Origin: Solibacillus daqui
GTDB lineage: Bacteria; Bacillota; Bacilli; Bacillales_A; Planococcaceae
NCBI RefSeq assembly: GCF_028747805.1
Contig: NZ_CP114887.1
Span: forward strand, 303,501 to 367,500
Length of the DNA stretch: 64,000 nucleotides
Direction of reading: 5' to 3'
Below, piece after piece: positions 1 to 8,015 of this stretch. Position 1 is the stretch's first letter, and every line of letters starts with the position of its first letter. Under the pieces are notes generated by a model, which worked only from the letters and a program-made list of their open reading frames with translations, was not told where the DNA came from and did no database searches. The translations under genes were made by a program, and so were the position numbers.

Positions 1-275
1 TGAGCAGGCTCGGAAGCTAAAATGAATTTCAAATGGAAGAGTTGCATTAGGGCTACTTCAGGATTTTCTAGATTATTAGCAAATTTCAGATCCCAAATAT
101 GTGTATGCGAGATATATTGGTTTGCATAGGATGTGATGGCTTCGTATCTCGTCTCATCAATATGTGGTGCGATATGATCGTGCAGTACTTTTAAATTTTC
201 ATTAAGAGTAGCGATTTGTAAAGGATATCTGCGGATAGTTTTTAAATGTGATTTTGATGTAATACTGATGCCCAT
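1..275 (-). CDS. Hypothetical protein, C-terminus cut by window edge
   Basis: A reading frame opens at an ATG at 275 and stays open for 91 codons to base 1, where the window ends. An AGGGAGTG ribosome binding site lies at a good distance upstream, which supports the start. The visible part is soluble and largely helical, with several histidines and a charged N-terminus, and has no signal peptide or membrane segment. I do not recognise the family. The gene is transcribed away from the rest of the window, with a 212-base AT-rich gap to the nitroreductase. Confidence 0.6.
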   Translation of the reverse strand, partial: MGISITSKSHLKTIRRYPLQIATLNENLKVLHDHIAPHIDETRYEAITSYANQYISHTHIWDLKFANNLENPEVALMQLFHLKFILASEPA

Positions 276-440
276 TATAAATCACTCCCTTATTATTATA
301 TGAAAGATGCTTCGTGTAATAGATAGATTGTTATATATAATGTTGGATGCATTATGTATATAAATAACTATGATTTTTGGTTCTATTGTAATGTTGCTAT
401 TATATGCATTTATTAAAATAGAATCAATCCTTTAAGAAAT

Positions 441-479
441 AAAAAAAGATACACCGTTTCATGTTGAAAGGGTGTACCC
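441..479 (-). terminator. Rho-independent terminator of the nitroreductase gene
   Basis: A 13-14 bp imperfect hairpin (one G/G mismatch, TGT loop) is followed on the minus strand by a run of seven T. It lies just past the stop codon at 488. Confidence 0.75.
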
Positions 480-487
480 AAAAAATA

Positions 488-1222
488 TTATTTCCAAGTG
501 AAGCCTTTTGACGCTAAGAATTCTTTAATGAATGGGCGTTTTTGATCAATTAAGAAATCAGCCATTTGTTTTGTCCATGTTGCCATTTTTTGATTTGATG
601 AACGACTTGCATAGTAGTTTTCCATCGTTGCATCGTATTCAGCAAGTAGTGTGTCGTATTTTTCAACGTCATAGCTATTTTCGTGAAGTACAGCATCTAC
701 TGGTAAACGTGGTTTTGTTTCGTTACGTTTTGTTGGCGTACCAATCGTCATTGCAAATAGAGGGAAAACATATTCTGGTAAGTTGAATAGCTCGCTAATT
801 TCTTTTGGGTTTGTACGTGCACCCCCGATGTAGCAAATGCCGTAGCCTAATGCTTCAGCTGCCACAACAAAGTTTTGCGCGAATAATGATACGTCCGCAA
901 CCCCAACAAGTACGTTTTCAGCAGAATCTGCTACGATGTCGACACCGTGCATTTTACCTGCAACTTGCAAGCGTTTAAAGTCTACGCAAAATAGGAACGA
1001 TGCACCAGCTGTTCCGAATTGAAATTCATTTTTTGATAGTTCGCCGAGTTTTTTCTTTTTGTCTTCGTCTGTTACCCAAATGACGCTATATGCTTGAACA
1101 AAGTGTGAGCTTGCTGCCATTTGAGCTGTTTCGATTAAATCGATAACGGTTTCCTTTGAAATTTGCTCGCCTGTATATTTACGAACAGATGAGTGACTGC
1201 GTAATAATTCTCTAGTTTCCAC
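488..1222 (-). CDS. nfrA: NADPH-dependent flavin oxidoreductase, NfrA-type nitroreductase
   Basis: Predicted FMN enzyme that uses NAD(P)H to reduce nitroaromatics, quinones or free flavin in the cytoplasm. The protein follows the NfrA/FRP-like nitroreductase pattern along its whole length: an N-terminal HSSVRKYT flavin-contact motif, a central AASSHFVQAYS segment, the GYGICYIGG motif near the middle, KPRLPVDAVLHEN, and a C-terminal aromatic helix. I chose the GTG at 1222 (244 aa) because GGGAG lies 8 bases upstream. The ATG at 1261 would add 13 residues but has no ribosome binding site. NfrA proteins are usually about 250 aa. It is monocistronic with its own terminator. The exact substrate cannot be read from sequence. 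Confidence 0.85.
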   Translation of the reverse strand: METRELLRSHSSVRKYTGEQISKETVIDLIETAQMAASSHFVQAYSVIWVTDEDKKKKLGELSKNEFQFGTAGASFLFCVDFKRLQVAGKMHGVDIVADSAENVLVGVADVSLFAQNFVVAAEALGYGICYIGGARTNPKEISELFNLPEYVFPLFAMTIGTPTKRNETKPRLPVDAVLHENSYDVEKYDTLLAEYDATMENYYASRSSNQKMATWTKQMADFLIDQKRPFIKEFLASKGFTWK

Positions 1223-1315
1223 GTGAACATCTCCCTTGTATGTAATATTAGAAAGATACATTATGCATGATATTGGCGCATGAATGTTGTTCTTTCGTAT
1301 GTCGCTAATACGACA

Positions 1316-1343
1316 AAAAGCTTAAAGGAATTTTCCTTTAAGC
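1316..1343 (-). terminator. Terminator of the anion symporter gene
   Basis: Perfect 11-bp inverted repeat (GCTTAAAGGAA and its complement, two-base loop) followed by CTTTTTG on the minus strand, 32 bases past the symporter stop. Confidence 0.75.
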
Positions 1344-1374
1344 CTATTTTAGTCAATTTTAAGGTTGAAGTCGA

Positions 1375-2874
1375 TTACAACAACCCGATCCATTTCCAGT
1401 AAGTCGCACTGAAAATTAAAATTAAGATGAAGCCGAAAATTGTTAACGGAAGCCCTGATTTTAAGAAATCCTTCGTTGTAAACGTCCCTGTACCGTAAGC
1501 CAGCATGTTTTGCGGCGCACTTACTGGTAATAAGAAACCGAAGCAAATAACGAATTGTTGAATAATAACGAAGCCAATTTGGTTTTCAACAGGCATTGGT
1601 AAACTCAATGCTAATGCGATAAATACCGGAATTAACGCAGAAGCTAAACTGGTTGCTGAGGCGAAACCTAAGTGAATAATAATGTTAAACACTGTAACTA
1701 ATGCGATCGTTGCTAAAATTGGCATTGTATCTAAGCCTAGTGAACCGAAAATTGTATCTGACAGCCAAGCAGCACCTTTTGTATTTAATAACGTAGAGCC
1801 TAAAGAAATACCTACTGCGAATACGATTAATGTACCCCAGTCAATGCGGCTAGAGGCTTCCTGCCAGTTGAATACACCTACTTTAGGAGTTAATAAAAAG
1901 GCAATCGCGACAATCGTAATTGTTGTTGTATCGAATGGGTGTAGCTTTCCTTCAGTAGACCAGAAGAATAGTAAAACTAAAGTTGTAATAATTAATGTGA
2001 TTTCTTTACGTTTTAGTGGTCCAAGTTCCACTAACTGTTGGCGGATAACGTCTTTCCCACTTGCGATATTGTCTGTTTCAGGTTTGATTAGTTTAATCAT
2101 AACGAAGAATAACACAACCGACATGATAGCGGAGAATGGCGCGGCATACATGAACCATTCGCTCCATGTAATATCGACACCGAATTCAGATTTAATGAAG
2201 CCCAGTGCAACTAAGTTTTGCGCAGCTGCCGTTTTAATCCCAATGTTCCAAATTGAAACGGCTTGTGTTGCTGTGATAACTAATAGTGCAGCAAGCTTAC
2301 TTTCCTTTGTTAAGCCGAATGCTGCTACAATTCCTAATAAAATTGGAACAACTGCACCAGCACGAGCTGTAGCACTCGGTACTACGAATGCTAATGCAAT
2401 CGCTACTAAAATTGCACCAAATACTAACGCATTTGTTTTCGTGCCAACCATTGATAAAATCCACAGCGCGATACGTTTATGTAAGTTTGTAATTTGCATA
2501 GCGGCTGCTAAGAATAGCGCAACCCCTACTAATGCTACAGCAGAGTTACTAAATCCACCTAAAGCCAGTTTAAGTGCATTACTTGTCCCCATTTGAACAG
2601 ATGGATCTTCCATACTTGGCGCTAAGCCTAGTAATACAGCGATTAGTGCTAAAATCATCGCGGAACTTACTGGGTATGACACCGCCTCGGTTACCCATAA
2701 AATAACGGCAAATGCTAAAATAGCTAAAGCACGTTGACCTACAACTGGTAAGTCCCCCCCGTTTGGAATTAGCACAATGATGATGAGCGCAGCAAATGCT
2801 AATGCAATCCAAAATGGTTTTAAATTACGTTTTTGCTCAGTGTTGTTTGCCCCTTTTTCTGTTACTGTTGCCAT
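1375..2874 (-). CDS. Divalent anion:Na+ symporter (DASS/SLC13 family)
   Basis: 499-residue integral membrane carrier, the usual length for the DASS family that imports di- or tricarboxylates (succinate, malate, citrate) or sulfate with sodium. About a dozen hydrophobic segments are visible. Family landmarks include the early AVILWVTEAVSYPVSSAMI stretch and a C-terminal loop rich in Ser/Pro/Asn (PVSAPQNMLAYGTG) that matches the second SNT-like substrate motif. The ATG at 2874 is preceded by AAAGGAGG. It stands alone, with its own terminator and a perfect palindrome about 55 bases upstream that may be an operator. The sequence does not decide between dicarboxylate and other anions. Confidence 0.88.
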   Translation of the reverse strand: MATVTEKGANNTEQKRNLKPFWIALAFAALIIIVLIPNGGDLPVVGQRALAILAFAVILWVTEAVSYPVSSAMILALIAVLLGLAPSMEDPSVQMGTSNALKLALGGFSNSAVALVGVALFLAAAMQITNLHKRIALWILSMVGTKTNALVFGAILVAIALAFVVPSATARAGAVVPILLGIVAAFGLTKESKLAALLVITATQAVSIWNIGIKTAAAQNLVALGFIKSEFGVDITWSEWFMYAAPFSAIMSVVLFFVMIKLIKPETDNIASGKDVIRQQLVELGPLKRKEITLIITTLVLLFFWSTEGKLHPFDTTTITIVAIAFLLTPKVGVFNWQEASSRIDWGTLIVFAVGISLGSTLLNTKGAAWLSDTIFGSLGLDTMPILATIALVTVFNIIIHLGFASATSLASALIPVFIALALSLPMPVENQIGFVIIQQFVICFGFLLPVSAPQNMLAYGTGTFTTKDFLKSGLPLTIFGFILILIFSATYWKWIGLL

Positions 2875-3230
2875 ATAAATTGCCTCCTTTTATTATATTT
2901 ATTTTCCATAAAATAATAATTTTTCGACCAAGAAAATTTCTTGGCATAAAGACATGACAATGCAACTTTTATAAACATATTAGTGTTAGATTAATAAGAA
3001 TGCTGTAAACAAAAGTGTTTGTCATCTTTAATTATAGCGATATTTTACAGTTGGTATTGTTAATATTTGGTGAATTTAATTATTTTAAAATAAGTATATA
3101 TTCTCCTAATTAACAATTCTGAATAGCAAATTAGGTGTGTTAATTAGAAAATATTTGAAATTAATAGCGAGAGAGTGAAGCGTTATGAAATGAACAAAAT
3201 ATAAAAATCAGAAAATTTATAAATTTTGTG
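2875..3230. other. Divergent intergenic region between symporter and S-box leader
   Basis: 356 AT-rich bases without a credible gene. It must hold the symporter promoter on the minus strand. The clearest structure is the palindrome at 2928-2944, entered separately. A 69-codon frame on the minus strand across 3183-3392 only overlaps the riboswitch and is not a gene. Confidence 0.7.
2928..2944. promoter_or_regulatory. Perfect palindrome, candidate operator of the symporter gene
   Basis: CCAAGAAAATTTCTTGG is a perfect 8-1-8 inverted repeat 54 bases upstream of the symporter ATG. It is not followed by a T-run, so it is more likely a binding site for a dimeric regulator than a terminator. I cannot name the regulator. 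Confidence 0.4.
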
Positions 3231-3260
3231 TTGACGAATGGAATTACTCTGTCTTATACT
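3231..3260 (+). promoter_or_regulatory. SigA-type promoter of the metY leader
   Basis: TTGACG and TATACT separated by 18 bases, ending about 30 bases before the first stem of the S-box RNA. A near-consensus vegetative promoter placed exactly where the leader needs one. Confidence 0.75.
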
Positions 3261-3291
3261 GTGAAACAACGATGGAACATAAATCACATAA

Positions 3292-3410
3292 CTCTTATCA
3301 AGAGCGGCTGAGGGAATAGGCCCTATGAAAGCCCAGCAACCAGTGAGTGATGAACTGACTAAGGTGCTACGTCCTACAAAATGAACAATCATTTTGACAG
3401 ATAAGAGGAG
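3292..3410 (+). promoter_or_regulatory. SAM-I (S-box) riboswitch
   Basis: The leader carries the S-box landmarks in order: a P1 5' strand CTCTTATCAAGAG, the AGCGGCTGAGGGA block, GGCCCTATGAAAGCCCAGCAACC, GGTGCTA, and the P1 3' strand GATAAGAGGAG. The P1 strands pair with each other. In this family SAM binding stabilises the aptamer and lets the downstream terminator form, so low SAM turns the gene on. The 3' AAGAGGAGG can pair alternatively with the CCCCTCTT arm of the terminator, the expected antiterminator. It controls metY, which fits methionine/cysteine sulfur metabolism. Confidence 0.96.
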
Positions 3411-3428
3411 GTTAATTTGCTCATTTGC

Positions 3429-3460
3429 AACCCCTCTTCTTAACTGAAGAGGGGTTTTTT
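3429..3460 (+). terminator. Expression-platform terminator of the S-box
   Basis: AACCCCTCTTC and GAAGAGGGGTT form an 11-bp stem around a short loop, followed by a T-run. It lies between the SAM-I aptamer and metY and is the switchable terminator. Confidence 0.92.
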
Positions 3461-3524
3461 ACTTTTAAACCCCTCCTCAAAATACACCGATTTCACCATC
3501 GAAATTATTTTAGGAGGTATTGTA

Positions 3525-4817
3525 ATGACAAGCTTACGACCAGAAACATTATTATTACACGGAGGCCAAAAGCCAGATCCTGTAACAGGTGCAATTGCTG
3601 TACCGGTTTATCGTACAACGGCTTATGCATTCAAAGACACAGCTCATGCGCAACGTCTTTTTGCATTAGAAGAGCCAGGTAACATTTACTCTCGTATTAT
3701 GAACCCAACAGTAGGTGCGTTTGAAGAGCGTGTAGCGTTATTAGAAGGCGGAGCAGCGGCAGTAGCACTTTCATCTGGTGCAGCAGCAGTAGCGTTTTCC
3801 ATTTTAAATTTAGCTGGTGCGGGTGATGAAATCGTTGCAGCGGGCTCACTTTACGGAGGTACGTATAATTTATTTGCAACAACATTACCTCGCTACGGGA
3901 TTACAGTGAAGTTTGTCGATGAATCAGACCCAGAAAACTTCCGTGCAGCTATTACAGAAAAAACAAAAGCGGTATACGCAGAAATTATCGGTAATCCAAG
4001 TTTAAAAGTATTAGATATTGAAGCAGTAGCAAATATTGCACACGAAAACGGTCTACCATTATTAATCGATAGCACATTTGCTTCGCCATATGGTAGTAAT
4101 CCAATTGAGTTTGGCGCGGATGTTGTCATTCATTCGGCAACAAAATGGATTGGTGGTCACGGTACAACAATTGGTGGAATTGTTGTTGATGCGGGTAAAT
4201 TTGACTGGACGCAAGGGAAACACCCAGGTTATACAGAGCCTGATACATCTTATCACGGAATTCGTTATGGAATTGACACAGCAGCGGCTGCATTTGCGAC
4301 AAAGCTTCGTGTACAATTACTGCGCGATTTTGGTCCAACCTTATCAGCAGACGCGGCATTCAACTTCTTACAAGGACTAGAAACGCTTCATTTGCGTATT
4401 GTCCGTCATAACGAAAACACGCAAAAAGTAGCCGAGTACTTAAAAAACCACCCATTTGTGGAATATGTAAATTACAATGGCTTCGAAGATTTTGCTACGC
4501 ATGATTTAGCGAAGAAATATTTAAAAAATGGCTTCGGCTCAATCATTACATTCGGCATTAAAGGTGGACGTGAAGCAGGGCGCCAAGTGATTGATAACGT
4601 AGAATTATTCTCACACGTAGCAAACGTAGGGGATGCACGTTCATTAATTATTCACCCAGCAAGTACAACACATCAGCAGCTATCTGCTGAAGAATTAAAA
4701 ATCGCTGGCGTATCAGAGGAGCTCATTCGCTTATCAATCGGTCTAGAAGCAGCAGAAGATATTATCGCAGATTTAGAGCAAGCGTTAGCAAAGGTAGCAG
4801 TAGCTGTAAACGCTTAA
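3525..4817 (+). CDS. metY: O-acetylhomoserine sulfhydrylase (PLP-dependent)
   Basis: Makes homocysteine from O-acetylhomoserine and sulfide (direct sulfhydrylation) in the cytoplasm. The 430 aa length is typical for MetY and longer than MetB/MetC enzymes (about 380). Cys/Met-metabolism PLP features are visible: YSRIMNPT around residues 55-62, the glycine-rich SSGAAAVAF cofactor loop near 83-91, IDSTFASP near 181, and the Schiff-base lysine K207 in HSATKW. The ATG at 3525 follows TTAGGAGG. The S-box riboswitch upstream gives SAM-responsive control. A homoserine dehydrogenase lies 1 kb downstream, but a weak terminator, another gene and a repeat separate them, so they are not one simple operon. 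Confidence 0.95.
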   Translation: MTSLRPETLLLHGGQKPDPVTGAIAVPVYRTTAYAFKDTAHAQRLFALEEPGNIYSRIMNPTVGAFEERVALLEGGAAAVALSSGAAAVAFSILNLAGAGDEIVAAGSLYGGTYNLFATTLPRYGITVKFVDESDPENFRAAITEKTKAVYAEIIGNPSLKVLDIEAVANIAHENGLPLLIDSTFASPYGSNPIEFGADVVIHSATKWIGGHGTTIGGIVVDAGKFDWTQGKHPGYTEPDTSYHGIRYGIDTAAAAFATKLRVQLLRDFGPTLSADAAFNFLQGLETLHLRIVRHNENTQKVAEYLKNHPFVEYVNYNGFEDFATHDLAKKYLKNGFGSIITFGIKGGREAGRQVIDNVELFSHVANVGDARSLIIHPASTTHQQLSAEELKIAGVSEELIRLSIGLEAAEDIIADLEQALAKVAVAVNA

Positions 4818-4856
4818 TAATCGATAGCCCATTTACTTCGCCATATTAATAGTAGA

Positions 4857-4897
4857 AACTCGCTTGTTATTTCCCATTCGAAAAACAAGCGAATTTT
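4857..4897 (+). terminator. Probable metY terminator
   Basis: CGCTTGTT pairs with AACAAGCG across a 15-base loop, followed by AATTTTC. The T-run is poor, so this is a moderate call. Confidence 0.5.
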
Positions 4898-5015
4898 CAA
4901 AAAAATCAATCCCTACTAACTTAATAAGTTTTATTGACAACTCTAAAACCAAGTAATACAATAGGAATAAATATAATTGTTAATTTGGAAATTAAAAGAA
5001 AAGGAGTTGTTTAAT

Positions 5016-5414
5016 ATGGGAAAAGTATTTAGTGCACAAAACGTTGCTGCTTACATAATCTATGAATTAAATGAAGTAAAGGAATTCGTGAACGCTTGTT
5101 CAATCCAACAAATTTTGGCGGATGTAGATTCGATGTGGCAAAGCGTTTTTGGGCATCATGCTTTTTCAGAAACAACTCACGATTTTCAAAAATCCGGCTA
5201 TACTGTAAAAGAAGTAGCAGATGAATATATAGAACATGGTAAAGCACATATTTTAGCGCCAGCGAAAGAATGGTTTTTAAAATATGGCGAGTTCCAATTA
5301 GTGCAACGCCCATATGCAATGCCTAATTTTTCGATTAAAGAGGAGATCGTTATGCGTAAAATTTTATCTGCTTATCGTTTACGTACTTACAATTTCGTAA
5401 ACGTTGCAGTTTAA
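5016..5414 (+). CDS. Small protein with divergent Panacea (SocA/DUF4065)-like pattern
   Basis: 132 aa from the ATG at 5016, which has AAAGGAG nine bases upstream; an in-frame ATG at 4977 lacks a site. The layout resembles the Panacea fold (SocA, GepA, DUF4065): N-terminal FSAQNVAAYIIYELN, then SIQQILADVDSMW in place of the usual LKLQKLLYFAQ, then HAFSETTHDFQKSGYTVKEVADEYIEHG in place of LFDE-I-A-YGPVV-VY-Y. Panacea proteins serve as antitoxins or chaperone-like partners of many toxins. No toxin gene adjoins this one, so the role is open. The stop codon lies inside the first bases of a structured repeat. The family assignment is by eye and should be treated as tentative. Confidence 0.6.
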   Translation: MGKVFSAQNVAAYIIYELNEVKEFVNACSIQQILADVDSMWQSVFGHHAFSETTHDFQKSGYTVKEVADEYIEHGKAHILAPAKEWFLKYGEFQLVQRPYAMPNFSIKEEIVMRKILSAYRLRTYNFVNVAV

Positions 5415-5603
5415 CTTGATACAGTGGGGTTCAAACCCCGACTGAATAGGGGAACTCAGGCTAAGAACGCCGCGTCGTGCGGCAATGCCTAAGTGACCAA
5501 CATCGTGTTGGCCCAAGCCCCGGCGGATGTCACAGATTTTTTAGAGGAGTTTTTCAAGTGAACTTGAAAAAAATCTGGACGCAATTACGCCTAGGCGTAA
5601 TTG
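5411..5603 (+). repeat. Structured dispersed repeat, copy A (long form)
   Basis: A 193-bp element made of consecutive hairpins. It begins TTAACTTG, which includes the stop codon of the gene before it. It then has a GGGGTT/AACCCC hairpin, a GCCGC/GCGGC hairpin, a CCAACA/TGTTGG hairpin, the conserved block AAGCCCCGGCGGATGTCACA, a CAGATTTTT-type outer stem enclosing a TTCAAG/CTTGAA hairpin, and a terminal CAATTACGC/GCGTAATTG hairpin. Copy B at 23412-23542 has the same order on the minus strand without the two middle hairpins. A remnant lies at 50876-50900. The frames inside it are not genes. Confidence 0.85.
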
Positions 5604-5616
5604 ATAATATCCCTAA

Positions 5617-5650
5617 GACATTGGTAGGTCCCCCTTACCAATGTTTTTTT
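5617..5650 (+). terminator. Terminator after repeat copy A
   Basis: ACATTGGTA and TACCAATGT form a 9-bp stem around a C-rich loop, followed by seven T. It probably ends transcripts that run through the Panacea-like gene and the repeat. Confidence 0.85.
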
Positions 5651-5825
5651 ATTACTAGTATGAAATAAGATTTGAATGATTAATGACTTTTTAGAGAAAA
5701 CAAATGTCTTTCTAGGAGAGATTTTTCTTGTTTTCATGTATTATATAGGATAGAATTTCTTTAAGAAAAATTATTTGAATTATTCGTTAATATAGTGTGT
5801 TTTTTGAATTTGGAGGAGAAAGGCA

Positions 5826-6812
5826 ATGGCAACAATCAAGGCAGCCATCTTAGGATTTGGCACAGTAGGTCAAGGGATTTATCATATATTAAATGAAAAG
5901 AGGCAGGAGCTCCGCGAAAAGTTAGGTGTTGAGCTAGAGGTAGCGAAAATTTTAGTAACAGACGCTAGCCGTGAACGCGTACCAGGCACAAAGCATTTAA
6001 TGACAGAATCAATGGACGAGGTTTTAGCAGAGAAGGGCCTACAAGTTGTGTTCGAGGCGATTGTCAATGAAGAGCCAGCATACGGTTATTTAAAACGTGC
6101 TGTGGAAGCAAAATGCCATGTCATTACAGCCAACAAAGTAATGTTTGCAAAGCGCGGAGAAGAATTAGAGGCTTTAGCAAAAGCAAATGGTGTGTTCGTA
6201 GGATTCGAAGCATCAGTAGCTGGCGGGGTGCCGATTATTAAAACGATGAAAAATATTCTACTTGTAAACGATGTTAGTCGCGTACAAGGGATTTTAAATG
6301 GTACGACAAACTACATTTTAACCAAAATGCGTGCAGAGGGCTGGGGCTTTGAAAACGCGCTAAAAGAAGCACAACGCTTAGGTTATGCAGAGGCTGATCC
6401 ATTTAACGATGTTTCAGGTCAAGATGCATTCAAAAAACTGATGATTTTATCGAGCTTAGCGTTCGGCGAGCAGCCAAATTGGGCAGATGTTGAAGTTATC
6501 GGGATTGATACGATCTCATTAGAGCAAGTAGCAGAGGCAACGGCAAAAGGTTTACGCTACCGCCATGTTGCTGAAGTGGAAAAGTTAGAAGATGGCACAA
6601 TTCAAGCAAAAGTTGCGCCGCTACTAGTGGATAAAAATCACCCGCTTTACCCGGTGGACGACGTGTTTAACGCCGTAGCGATGGAAACAAATTATATTGG
6701 GACATTATCAATCACTGGTCCAGGTGCAGGTATGTATCCAACAGCGAGTGTGATGGTAGAGGACTACGCGGAAATCATCGGTAAGCGTGCGGGATTTACC
6801 GTAACGATTTAA
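5826..6812 (+). CDS. hom: Homoserine dehydrogenase without ACT domain
   Basis: Reduces aspartate-4-semialdehyde to homoserine with NAD(P)H, the branch point to methionine and threonine. The N-terminal Rossmann motif GFGTVGQG is at residues 10-17. NKVMFAKRG, GFEASVAGGVPIIK and NGTTNYILTKM are the core dinucleotide and substrate signatures, and the DVSGQDA region is intact. At 328 aa it stops after the catalytic domain, whereas the usual Bacillus enzyme (about 430 aa) has a C-terminal ACT domain for threonine feedback. The ATG at 5826 follows GGAGGAGAAA. The lack of ACT and nearness to S-box metY suggest a methionine-dedicated isozyme, which is an inference. Confidence 0.93.
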   Translation: MATIKAAILGFGTVGQGIYHILNEKRQELREKLGVELEVAKILVTDASRERVPGTKHLMTESMDEVLAEKGLQVVFEAIVNEEPAYGYLKRAVEAKCHVITANKVMFAKRGEELEALAKANGVFVGFEASVAGGVPIIKTMKNILLVNDVSRVQGILNGTTNYILTKMRAEGWGFENALKEAQRLGYAEADPFNDVSGQDAFKKLMILSSLAFGEQPNWADVEVIGIDTISLEQVAEATAKGLRYRHVAEVEKLEDGTIQAKVAPLLVDKNHPLYPVDDVFNAVAMETNYIGTLSITGPGAGMYPTASVMVEDYAEIIGKRAGFTVTI

Positions 6813-6859
6813 CTTCCTTCAGAAAAAGCGAGTTAAGAGCGTGGTATAATTGATTTAGA

Positions 6860-6890
6860 AAAGCGAACTCAATGGCGAGTTCGCTTTTTT
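6860..6890. terminator. Bidirectional terminator between hom and the small DNA-binding gene
   Basis: AAAGCGAACTC and GAGTTCGCTTT form a long stem with T-runs reading both ways. It serves hom on plus and the convergent gene ending at 6901 on minus. Confidence 0.88.
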
Positions 6891-6900
6891 CATATGTCTA

Positions 6901-7131
6901 TTAGTCCTCGTCTTTTACATCCATATCTTCAGGAATCGGTGTATTGCGCCAAATCTCAATCTCTTCTTTAATGCGTTCTAATTGTTCGTGGTATGTGTCA
7001 AACTGAGCGCTATTAATTAAAAAGTTTTCACCATCATGAACAGCTTTAATGCGCCCTTCGTAAATATATTTCATAATTTGATACTCGGGCATACCGATAT
7101 CCTTTGCTGTTGCTTCAATTGATTTATACAT
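6901..7131 (-). CDS. Small excisionase/MerR-type winged-helix DNA-binding protein
   Basis: 76 aa. The N-terminal half (SIEATAKDIGMPEYQIMKYIYEGRIKAVHDG) has the excisionase-family helix-turn-helix layout: a short helix, a turn, a recognition helix ending in Y-x-GRI, then a beta-wing with an asparagine-phenylalanine step. The C-terminal half is an acidic amphipathic helix (EQLERIKEEIEIW) that could dimerise. AAAAGGAGG precedes the start. No phage or transposon genes adjoin it, so despite the fold it is probably a chromosomal regulator. Its target is unknown. Confidence 0.7.
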   Translation of the reverse strand: MYKSIEATAKDIGMPEYQIMKYIYEGRIKAVHDGENFLINSAQFDTYHEQLERIKEEIEIWRNTPIPEDMDVKDED

Positions 7132-7331
7132 GTGATGGTCGCCTCCTTTTAATTGCTGTTATTATTCATTATAATCGCATTTTAAACAATCTGCATCTGG
7201 ATGCGTTTTTTAGATAAAATGTGTTTAGAATAAATATAAAATCTTAAGAATTTCTTCAGAATTTCCATAGCCAGTTGTTAAGAACTGTACCATATTATTA
7301 AAGTATAAGAAAAAGTGGAGAGGTGAGCTTG

Positions 7332-8015
7332 ATGAGTCAACTAACGGTGCTTGTAACGGATGATGATAAAGATATTCGTGACGGTATTGAAATTTATTTG
7401 AAAAATGAAGGTTATCATGTATTAAAGGCAGCAGATGGGCTAGAGGCAATCGAGCTATTGGAAAAAAACGAAGTCCATTTAATTATTTTAGATATTATGA
7501 TGCCAAAAATGGACGGGATTACGGCGACCTTTAAAATTCGAGCAGAGCGTAATATTCCGATTATTATGTTGAGTGCAAAGGTCGAGCAGACGGACAAAAT
7601 TCACGGTCTATCGGTTGGGGCGGATGATTATATTACAAAACCATTCCATCCATTAGAACTAATGGCGCGTGTGAAATCTCAGCTTCGTCGCTATGTAGAT
7701 TTAGGGACATTTGGTGAAACACAAGGTGTCGAAGGGCTTGAGCTTGATGTAGCGGCACGTGAGGTGAAAGTAGACGGAGAGCCAGTGAAGCTAACACCGA
7801 CGGAATATAAAATTACCGAGCTGCTATTAAAAAATGCAGGCCGTGTTTTTTCAATCGGTGAAATTTATGAGCTTGTGTGGAATGAGCCAGCGTATAATGC
7901 CGAAAATATTGTGGCCGTACATATCCGAAAAATCCGCGAAAAAATCGAAGCCAATCCGAAAAATCCACGCTATTTAAAAGTCGTGTGGGGCTTAGGTTAT
8001 AAAATTGAAAAATAA
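7332..8015 (+). CDS. OmpR/PhoB-type response regulator
   Basis: 227 aa. The receiver domain occupies residues 1-120 with the acidic cluster D10-D12, phospho-acceptor D54 (IILDIMMP), switch residue S in MLSAK and K in ITKPF. A C-terminal winged-helix DNA-binding domain follows (LTPTEYKITELLLKNAGRVFS...VVWGLGYKIEK). I use the ATG at 7332, which has AGAGGTGA upstream; the in-frame GTG at 7323 would place that site too close. It partners the histidine kinase starting at 8152. Its last four codons overlap a small membrane ORF. Confidence 0.93.
   Translation: MSQLTVLVTDDDKDIRDGIEIYLKNEGYHVLKAADGLEAIELLEKNEVHLIILDIMMPKMDGITATFKIRAERNIPIIMLSAKVEQTDKIHGLSVGADDYITKPFHPLELMARVKSQLRRYVDLGTFGETQGVEGLELDVAAREVKVDGEPVKLTPTEYKITELLLKNAGRVFSIGEIYELVWNEPAYNAENIVAVHIRKIREKIEANPKNPRYLKVVWGLGYKIEK

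Noticed and set aside
1682..2596. A 304-codon open frame on the plus strand inside the DASS symporter gene
   Set aside because: It lies wholly antisense to an obvious membrane transporter, lacks a ribosome binding site and gives a low-complexity Asn/Ala/Thr-rich product typical of antisense frames of hydrophobic genes.
5477..5668. A 63-codon frame inside repeat copy A
   Set aside because: It runs through the hairpins of a structured repeat and the terminator after it; the product has no pattern and copy B does not preserve the frame.
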